Of a stretch of DNA of 27,653 nucleotides, positions 22,579-27,653 are shown piece after piece. Under the pieces are notes generated by a model that made no database searches, was not told the DNA's origin, and saw only the letters and a list, made by a program, of their open reading frames with translations. Both the position numbers and the translations under genes were made by a program. The stretch lies in assembly GCA_002348585.1 (NCBI GenBank), contig DEBO01000038.1, positions 1-27,653 on the forward strand. The letters are read 5' to 3'. The stretch comes from Alphaproteobacteria bacterium UBA2954. Lineage in GTDB: Bacteria > Pseudomonadota > Alphaproteobacteria > Puniceispirillales > Puniceispirillaceae. The first letter of the stretch is position 1; the number at the start of each line of letters is the position of its first letter.

Positions 22579-23790
22579 ATGGAATGCGATATTAGCCTCA
22601 GACCACTGGAAGATATAAAAGTATTGGACCTCACAAGGTTCCTTTCAGGACCACAAACCACCCTTTTTTTAGCAGCACTTGGAGCAGAGGTTGTTAAAAT
22701 AGATGACCCTAAAACTGGCGATCCCGTTGCTGCAGCTCCGCCATTTGTGGGAAAAAACGGTGTTTCCATGACGCGTTCTTCAGCATCTGATGTTGGATTA
22801 GCTTTTTTGAAACGGGCGCGGGGCAAAAAATCCATAGAACTTGATTTAAAGACTGAAGTAGATAAAAACCTTTTTCTTAGACTGGCTGTATCTGCTGATG
22901 TAATTGTTGAAAATTTTCGGTATGGCGTAACAAAACGTCTCGGGATTGATTATGAGCAAGTAAAAAAAATTAACAAAAAAATCATTTATTGTTCAATTAC
23001 CGGGTATGGAAATACGGGTCCTGAAAAAAGCAAAAAGGCGTTTGATGCAACTGTGCAGGCTGCATCCGGTTTGATGAGCGTGACAGGGCAGCCAGAAGGA
23101 ACACCATCAAAAATTGGTTCCTCAATGGCAGACACGATAGCAGGAACATTCGCCCTATCAGGGATTTTAGCGAGTTTAATTCAACGTAACAGAACCGGTA
23201 TTGGGGACTTTATTGATGTTTCTATGAATGATTGTCTAATTTCACTCCTTTACGACGAAGCATGGGATTGTTTTGATGAACTGGGCTTAGAGAAGCGACA
23301 GGGAAACCGAATAATGCGGTTTTCACCATTTAATTTTTATTCAGCCGCTGACGGTGGGGTGGTATTTGGTGCAGCAACTGAAAAAGATTGGCTTGCAATT
23401 ACAGAAATGATCGGGCGTAAAGAGCTAAGAACAAGTCCCATTTTTGGTGATTTAGGAAATCGAATAAATAACGCTAATCAAATCGATCATATCGTGGGTG
23501 AATGGGCAGCCAAACAAAAAGTTTCTCAAATTGTTCAATTATGTGAGGAATTTGAAATACCATGCAGTCCAGTCAATGACATAGCAAACATAGCAAAATC
23601 TTTGCAAATTCAAGAAAGGGGTATTTTACAAAAAGTTCAGCACCCAGATTTTCACCTCAAAGATGGGCCGTTGGCAGGAAACTTCCCTGTCAAATTTTCT
23701 TCAGCCAAAACTTCACTTGATCAACCAGCCCCAACGCGCAACGAGCATTTTGAAGAAATATTGCAAAACTGGCTAAACACTAAATCTTAA
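22579..23790 (+). CDS. CoA-transferase family III (CaiB/BaiF) protein 1
   Basis: 403 residues. ATG 22579 is chosen over the TTG at 22564 because GAGGA sits at good spacing. Family III CoA-transferases move CoA between acids through an aspartyl-CoA thioester. The signature N-terminus VLDLTRFLSGPQTTLFLAAL, the AEVVKIDDP motif, VIVENFRYGV and the catalytic aspartate D156 in AFDATVQAASGLM are all present; length agrees with the family (about 400). Two nearby CaiB-like genes in one cluster suggest CoA exchange with different acids. Substrate unknown; formyl-CoA, carnitine, benzylsuccinate and mesaconate transferases share this fold. Confidence 0.92.
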   Translation: MECDISLRPLEDIKVLDLTRFLSGPQTTLFLAALGAEVVKIDDPKTGDPVAAAPPFVGKNGVSMTRSSASDVGLAFLKRARGKKSIELDLKTEVDKNLFLRLAVSADVIVENFRYGVTKRLGIDYEQVKKINKKIIYCSITGYGNTGPEKSKKAFDATVQAASGLMSVTGQPEGTPSKIGSSMADTIAGTFALSGILASLIQRNRTGIGDFIDVSMNDCLISLLYDEAWDCFDELGLEKRQGNRIMRFSPFNFYSAADGGVVFGAATEKDWLAITEMIGRKELRTSPIFGDLGNRINNANQIDHIVGEWAAKQKVSQIVQLCEEFEIPCSPVNDIANIAKSLQIQERGILQKVQHPDFHLKDGPLAGNFPVKFSSAKTSLDQPAPTRNEHFEEILQNWLNTKS

Positions 23791-23826
23791 TTAAATTTTA
23801 AATGAAATCTAATTGGTGAGATGCTC

Positions 23827-24435
23827 ATGGACAAAAGCAACATTGTAAAAATGTATTCTGACTTCAAAAGCCCCTACGCATATCTGGCATTCAAGCCGGG
23901 CATGGGCCTTATTGATAAATTTAATGTTACGATTAAATGGCGGCCATTCCAATTGCGCCTAAAAGGCAAGGGGCAAAGGAGCATTTATTCTGAATGGAAG
24001 GTAAAATATTCTTACATGGATGCTCGCCGTCATGCGAATCGACTATATGATGGCCAAATGCTACGAGGACCACTAAAAATATTCGATACAACTCCCACAT
24101 TAATCGGAAGTCTCTTTGCAGAAAAACACGGTGAGTTAATAACTTATTGTGAGACAGTATTTGAAAAATTTTTTGCGCGCGAATTTGCTGCAGATGACGC
24201 CGAAGAAGTGGCGCAGTTTATAGAGACCATGGGCTTAAACAAATATGATTATTTAAATTACCTTTATGGAAAGGGGGCCGACGACCTTGAAGCATCCTTG
24301 AATGAAGCTGCTGAAGATCATATTTTTGGAGTGCCTATATTTGTATTTAAAGGAGAACAATTTTGGGGTGCTGACCGTCTATGGCTGCTAGAAGAAACTC
24401 TTAAAGAGGCTGGATTAGCTAGGAATAATATTTGA
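23827..24435 (+). CDS. DsbA-family 2-hydroxychromene-2-carboxylate isomerase-like protein
   Basis: 202 residues from ATG 23827, which has GGTGAG six bases upstream; ATG 23821 is less well placed. The N-terminal YSDFKSPYAYLA carries the Ser that replaces the catalytic Cys in kappa-class glutathione-dependent isomerases, and the C-terminal GVPIFVFKGEQFWGADRLWL is the family hallmark. The best-known member isomerises 2-hydroxychromene-2-carboxylate in naphthalene degradation using glutathione; relatives do other cis-trans isomerisations. It is followed with a one-base overlap by a glutathione transferase, so glutathione chemistry is a theme of this operon. Confidence 0.88.
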   Translation: MDKSNIVKMYSDFKSPYAYLAFKPGMGLIDKFNVTIKWRPFQLRLKGKGQRSIYSEWKVKYSYMDARRHANRLYDGQMLRGPLKIFDTTPTLIGSLFAEKHGELITYCETVFEKFFAREFAADDAEEVAQFIETMGLNKYDYLNYLYGKGADDLEASLNEAAEDHIFGVPIFVFKGEQFWGADRLWLLEETLKEAGLARNNI

Positions 24436-25127
24436 TGGGTGACATTACTCTATATTTTTGGCCTACCCCAAACTGCTATAAAATAAGCATAATGCTGGAG
24501 GAGTTAGGGCAGGACTACAAAATAGAGCCGATTCACATTGGCAAAGGAGCGCAATTCGCTCCTGATTACCTCCAAAAAAGCCCAAATGCAAAGGTTCCTG
24601 CCATCGAGGATCGCTCTGAAATCAAGCCAAAATATATTTTTGAATCAGGCGCCATATTATTCTATCTGGCAGAAAAACATAATAAATTTTTAGGAGAAAA
24701 AATCGCTGACAAAATTGAAGTGATGCAGTGGCTCATGTTTCAGATGGGAAATCTTGGGCCGCTTCTTGGCCAAGCTCACCATTTTCGTTTTTATGCTGAG
24801 GAAAAAATTGAATATGCTATCCAGCGCTACACGCGTGAGGCTTCAAAGTTATACTCTGTACTTGACCAACAATTATCTAAAAATCGATATGTAGCCGGAA
24901 ATGCTTACAGCATCGCGGACATGGCAATTTACCCGTGGCTAAGACCCTATAAAATGCAGGGTCAGAACATTGCTGATCATCAAAATCTTCAACGATGGTA
25001 TGCCTTGGTAAGGTCTAGACCTGCAGTTCAAAGAGGACTTTCAGTTATGAACAGTACAGTTAAGCGAAGCAAAAAAAAACCAGATGGTGAAGCCTGGGAG
25101 AATCTATTTGCAAAAAACAACCTATAA
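24435..25127 (+). CDS. Glutathione S-transferase family protein
   Basis: 230 residues. Start ATG 24435 overlaps the upstream stop (TGATG). The N-terminal thioredoxin-like domain has ITLYFWPTPNCYKISIMLEE and the glutathione-gamma-Glu binding ESGAILFYLAE (near 71-81), with cis-proline in AKVPAIED. The helical C-terminal domain contains YSIADMAIYPWL, the N-capping motif of GSTs. The TPNCYK start is like YfcG/YghU (nu-class) enzymes, which have disulfide-bond reductase activity. It sits between a glutathione-dependent isomerase-like gene and a CoA-transferase, so a catabolic conjugation or isomerisation step is likely. Confidence 0.92.
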   Translation: MGDITLYFWPTPNCYKISIMLEELGQDYKIEPIHIGKGAQFAPDYLQKSPNAKVPAIEDRSEIKPKYIFESGAILFYLAEKHNKFLGEKIADKIEVMQWLMFQMGNLGPLLGQAHHFRFYAEEKIEYAIQRYTREASKLYSVLDQQLSKNRYVAGNAYSIADMAIYPWLRPYKMQGQNIADHQNLQRWYALVRSRPAVQRGLSVMNSTVKRSKKKPDGEAWENLFAKNNL

Positions 25128-25149
25128 TAACGCCTCAAAAGTAAACAAC

Positions 25150-26388
25150 ATGAAAAATATGCTTACTGGTTATCGTATTCTTGACATTACTCAATTTGTT
25201 GCGGGACCAACTTGTTCCAGAATTATGGCAGAGATGGGCGCAGATGTGATCAAGGTTGAGCTTGCGCCAACTGGCGACCATGCACGTAGGTCAGGACTAA
25301 AACCCAGAAAACAAGAGTATAAAAATAGTTCACAAAGCACCTATTTTGGGCAACACAATCACTCAAAGCGCAGCGTTGGAATAAACCTTAAAACAGAAAA
25401 GGGCCTTTTACTTTTAAAAAAACTCATAAGTAAATCAGATGTCATAGTTGAAAACTTCGCGCCAGGTGTTATCGGCCGCATGGGTCTTTCTTATGACGCA
25501 GTAAAAGAGGTAAATCCCACTATAGTGATGTGCTCTATTTCTTTCGCAGGTCAAGAGGGACCACTAGCTGGTGAGCCTGGGTTTGATTATATGGCATCTG
25601 CTTATGCGGGTATCAGCGAAATGATTGGAGAGCCTGACAGAGCGCCAAGCCAAGTGAGCATGGCCGTCGGTGACAGCGCAACTGGAATTTCTGCCGCCAT
25701 GGCAGTCGCTGTTGCATTGCTCCATCGTGAGCGGACCGGCGAAGGGCAATTCATTGATTGCTCCCTTTTGGATACATACCTTCAGATGCATGAAGACTAT
25801 ATACCTCGGATAGGCCTAAGTGGAGCTAAAGCACTTCCAACAAGGTCGGGCTCACAACATCCAAATGGTGGCCCTACAGGAATTTTTGATTGTGGAGGCG
25901 GCACTTACATACAGATGATGATTATGCCTTATCAATGGCCAAGGTTGCTTGAGGCTATGCGGATGACTGAATTAGAAAACGATGACAGATTCAATACACC
26001 TCGCAATCGCCGCAAATACAGGTTTGAGTTACAGTCAATTATAGAGAAATGGATGGCAGCCATAGGCAATAGAAGCGAAATCCTTAAAATACTGAAAGAA
26101 CAGAGAGTTCCTGCCGCACCAGTTTTGACATTAAGTGAAGCTATAGAGCATCCTCACGCTATAAAAAGAGGAGCCATAAGGAAATTGGATGACCCTCTAA
26201 TCGGGAGCTTCCCAATCCCCGGGCAACCGCCTCTTTTTTCTAGATGGAAATATAATGATAAGCTCCGGGCACCTCTGTTAGGCGAACACAACAAGGAAAT
26301 TTTTCAGACACTGTGTAACTTCAATGAGAGTGAAGTAGAAGAGTTTAAAAATGAAGGCATTATCATCGCGGACCCTTCATTGGACTAA
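25150..26388 (+). CDS. CoA-transferase family III (CaiB/BaiF) protein 2
   Basis: 412 residues from ATG 25150 (or 25159); the frame runs upstream into the glutathione transferase gene but that part is its shadow. Motifs: ILDITQFVAGPTCSRIMAE, GADVIKVE, KTEKGLLLLKKLISKSDVIV ahead of ENFAPGV, and catalytic Asp146 in EPGFDYMASA. The general pattern is close to formyl-CoA transferase-like (Frc) proteins. It is only distantly related to the first CaiB-like protein in the cluster, so it probably transfers CoA to a different acid. No strong ribosome site; translation may be coupled with the upstream gene, whose stop is 22 bases away. Confidence 0.92.
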   Translation: MKNMLTGYRILDITQFVAGPTCSRIMAEMGADVIKVELAPTGDHARRSGLKPRKQEYKNSSQSTYFGQHNHSKRSVGINLKTEKGLLLLKKLISKSDVIVENFAPGVIGRMGLSYDAVKEVNPTIVMCSISFAGQEGPLAGEPGFDYMASAYAGISEMIGEPDRAPSQVSMAVGDSATGISAAMAVAVALLHRERTGEGQFIDCSLLDTYLQMHEDYIPRIGLSGAKALPTRSGSQHPNGGPTGIFDCGGGTYIQMMIMPYQWPRLLEAMRMTELENDDRFNTPRNRRKYRFELQSIIEKWMAAIGNRSEILKILKEQRVPAAPVLTLSEAIEHPHAIKRGAIRKLDDPLIGSFPIPGQPPLFSRWKYNDKLRAPLLGEHNKEIFQTLCNFNESEVEEFKNEGIIIADPSLD

Positions 26389-26461
26389 CTCATCTGTTCA
26401 ATTAAAAAAATACTTGTCAGTCTAGGCTGTGTAGACCGCGCAACAATATCTTTCCCCTCGA

Positions 26462-26645
26462 ACAAAACCTTACCCGTAACCTTGTCTGAACCAAGTTTCC
26501 AGGTCCTAGGGCCGCGTACCGCGCTCCTCGAACCGGGGTTACTGATTGCCTTTGGCAATCAGCTTTGGCTATCCCTTGAAGGGGTGGGACTTGTGGCTGC
26601 GCGGTCTGCGGCTGGCGGACCACGGTCCTTTGATGAGTTGGTAAA
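26462..26645 (+). repeat. Intergenic mosaic repeat, copy B (most complete)
   Basis: The longest copy, filling over half of the 329-base gap between the CoA-transferase and acetyltransferase genes. Ordered blocks: ACCTTACCCGTAACCTTG, CTGAACCAAGTTTCCAGG, GAACCGGGGTTACTG, the perfect hairpin GATTGCC-TTT-GGCAATC (26544-26560), AAGGGGTGGGACTTG, GGCTGCGCGGTCTGCGG, the palindrome GGACCACGGTCC and the tail TTTGATGAGTTGGTAAATT. Other copies hold subsets of these blocks in the same order. No other gene is seen in the gap. Confidence 0.8.
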
Positions 26646-26717
26646 TTAAACGGGCTCTGGAAAACTTGTTTTAGGTTTATGCTAAGGTAGACATCAACAA
26701 AAAAGAGAGGAAAACAG

Positions 26718-27176
26718 ATGCCGACTGCCGCAGCCCGTCTAGCACTGATTGACGATTTACCAGCCATCGTTGGCCTGCTTGCTGATGATGTTCTTGGTCG
26801 GAGCCGTGAGAATACCGCCCCGCCCCTGCATTCCGATTACTTGGCCGCCTTTGAGGCCATCAATGATGATCCCAATCAGGTTTTTGTCGTCTTTGAGGCT
26901 GAGGGTGTCATCATTGGCTGTCTTCAGCTTAGCTTCATTCCCGGACTGTCCCGACAAGGGGCATGGCGCGGCCAGATTGAAAGTGTTCGCATATCCTCCG
27001 AAAGACGCGGTGCCGGTCTGGGTCAGGAAATGATCAGTTGGGCTATTGATGCGTGCCGAGAACGCGGGTGTCGAATAATCCAGCTGACATCTGATAAAAC
27101 GAGGCAGGACGCAGCAGAATTTTATAGTGCGCTCGGTTTTGTTGCGTCCCATGAGGGTTTCAAGAAAACAATCTGA
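26718..27176 (+). CDS. GNAT-family N-acetyltransferase
   Basis: 152 residues, GNAT length. The acetyl-CoA pyrophosphate-binding motif A is visible as RISSERRGAGLGQEMISWAI (near 92-111), with upstream strands VFVVFEAEGVIIGCLQLSFI and the final DAAEFYSALGFVASHEGF. ATG 26718 is preceded by GAGAGG at good spacing. GC is higher than in the CoA genes (about 55% in a sampled line). Acetylates an amine or small molecule; substrate unknown. It appears to be a single-gene transcript ended by the terminator at 27316. Confidence 0.9.
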   Translation: MPTAAARLALIDDLPAIVGLLADDVLGRSRENTAPPLHSDYLAAFEAINDDPNQVFVVFEAEGVIIGCLQLSFIPGLSRQGAWRGQIESVRISSERRGAGLGQEMISWAIDACRERGCRIIQLTSDKTRQDAAEFYSALGFVASHEGFKKTI

Positions 27177-27315
27177 AAGACCCATCATACTTCATTTATA
27201 ATTCACAGGTTGAGTGCAAGACCTGAGCCAGCTTCATTCTGGACAAACATCCAACAAAATACTGCCTAAAATCCCCATTAGAAGAAGAGAATAACAGTTC
27301 TCCTCCCTGAACTTT

Positions 27316-27343
27316 GGGCTGCCTTTGTGCAGCCCATTTTTAT
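27316..27343 (+). terminator. Intrinsic terminator
   Basis: GGGCTGC (27316-27322) pairs perfectly with GCAGCCC (27329-27335) across CTTTGT and is followed by ATTTTTAT. It is the expected terminator for the acetyltransferase transcript, 140 bases after its stop. Confidence 0.8.
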
Positions 27344-27407
27344 AAGGGTCATTTTTTATCAAAAAACCCTGCAGATTTTTCTGCCAGGCATAGTCTTTTC
27401 TTAAGGG

Positions 27408-27469
27408 AGAATGTGACACTGGGTCATCCTCACCAATCCAATCAATCCAACGACTCAGTGTCACACTCT
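27408..27469. other. Long stem-loop with a G-free loop
   Basis: An 18-base arm (27408-27425) pairs with 27452-27469 with 16 Watson-Crick pairs, one G-T and one mismatch. The 26-base loop contains no G on the plus strand and repeats CCAAT/ATCCAA units. CTTTTAA follows. It may be a structured RNA, a protein-binding site or a mobile-element end; nothing around it decides. Confidence 0.6.
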
Positions 27470-27529
27470 TTTAATAAAGGAAACCCTCTTTAGGCGCACG
27501 TGAGCAGCACGCCGTTTCTACTTAAGCTT

Positions 27530-27622
27530 ACCCGCAACCTTACCCACACCATGATAGAACAAACTCCTGTTCCAGAACGTTAATCGTTTGGAAACAGTCG
27601 CTTGTACCGCGGTCCACGGACC
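27530..27622 (+). repeat. Intergenic mosaic repeat, copy I
   Basis: CCCGCAACCTTACCCACACC and a following GTTCCAGAACG match the 5' blocks of copy B loosely, and the 3' end TACCGCGGTCCACGGACC is the family palindrome, followed by a T-run. It abuts the right copy of the 23-bp direct repeat. Confidence 0.55.
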
Positions 27623-27629
27623 TTTTTTA

Positions 27630-27652
27630 TTGGAAATTGGAGCGGGTGAAGG
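27630..27652 (+). repeat. 23-bp direct repeat, right copy
   Basis: TTGGAAATTGGAGCGGGTGA plus AGG, one base different from 7289-7311 and in the same orientation. In frame it reads LEIGAGEG, and the difference from the left copy is synonymous. Read on the minus strand it ends like a tRNA-Gly gene (see the tRNA entry). Confidence 0.55.
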
Positions 27653-27653
27653 G
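27638..27653 (-). tRNA. Possible 3' end of a tRNA-Gly (truncated by the window)
   Basis: On the minus strand the last 16 bases read CCCTTCACCCGCTCCA, which matches from memory the 3' T-stem, acceptor strand (CACCCGC), discriminator T and encoded CCA of alphaproteobacterial tRNA-Gly. Only this tip is in view. The alternative is coding sequence for a methyltransferase motif (LEIGAGEG) on the plus strand. The bases beyond 27653 would settle it. Confidence 0.3.

Noticed and set aside
26417..26767. 116-residue minus-strand frame
   Set aside because: It is made of repeat copy B read backwards and overlaps the acetyltransferase start.
27234..27464. 76-residue minus-strand frame
   Set aside because: It runs through a clear intrinsic terminator and half of the large stem-loop, so it is better explained as non-coding.
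1..27653. CRISPR arrays, insertion sequences, integrases or rRNA
   Set aside because: No regularly spaced direct repeats, no transposase or integrase motifs and no rRNA-like stretches were seen on either strand; the dispersed repeats are irregularly spaced and lie between genes.

Overview
The window looks like a chromosomal stretch of a marine-type alphaproteobacterium. This is inferred from gene content (ScfR/RamB-type regulator, serine-glyoxylate aminotransferase-like enzyme, many CaiB/BaiF and crotonase genes, a class III cyclase with GAF). No rRNA or complete tRNA is present to place it. Most genes are AT-rich (a sampled line at 2281 is about 42% GC). The 13.1-17.4 kb operon is much richer (a sampled line at 15001 is about 63%) and the acetyltransferase at 26.7 kb is intermediate, so the region looks compositionally mosaic.

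Layout. (1) 1-5.6 kb, plus strand: an OYE-type flavin oxidoreductase (5' end outside the window) and a two-domain VOC protein, then acyl-CoA synthetase, SCP2-like thiolase and enoyl-CoA hydratase. (2) 5.7-7.2 kb, minus strand: an unrecognised 56-residue cysteine-containing membrane peptide and an EamA/DMT exporter. (3) 7.5-9.8 kb, plus: a second crotonase overlapping a second acyl-CoA ligase. (4) 9.9-12.9 kb: an XRE/ScfR-like regulator (minus) divergent from a class V aminotransferase and a small coiled-coil protein (plus), with a palindrome between them. (5) 13.1-17.4 kb, minus: an RND/MMPL exporter fused in frame to a LolA-like periplasmic domain, coupled to an outer-membrane beta-barrel. 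(6) 18.0-21.0 kb: a stand-alone cyclic-nucleotide-binding protein (plus) facing two FMN split-barrel proteins followed by a GAF-adenylate cyclase (minus). (7) 21.3-26.4 kb: a quinone oxidoreductase (minus), then CoA-transferase, HCCA-isomerase-like DsbA protein, glutathione transferase and a second CoA-transferase (plus). (8) 26.7-27.65 kb: GNAT acetyltransferase, terminator, a strong stem-loop, a repeat copy and possibly the end of a minus-strand tRNA-Gly.

Regions 1, 3 and 7 together hold acid activation, crotonase, thiolase, CoA transfer, flavin reduction and glutathione chemistry, consistent with catabolism of an unusual carboxylic acid or aromatic/terpenoid compound. The substrate cannot be read from the sequence.

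The most unusual feature is a mosaic intergenic repeat family. At least eight full or partial copies, in both orientations, sit almost exclusively between genes (1861, 6190, 7401, 9843, 21154, 22504, 26462, 27530). They share blocks around a GATTGCC-TTT-GGCAATC hairpin and a GGACCNCGGTCC palindrome. I do not recognise this family. Other points of interest are the RND-LolA fusion with an internal signal peptide, the flavin/GAF/cAMP module, and two crotonases that have each lost a different catalytic glutamate.
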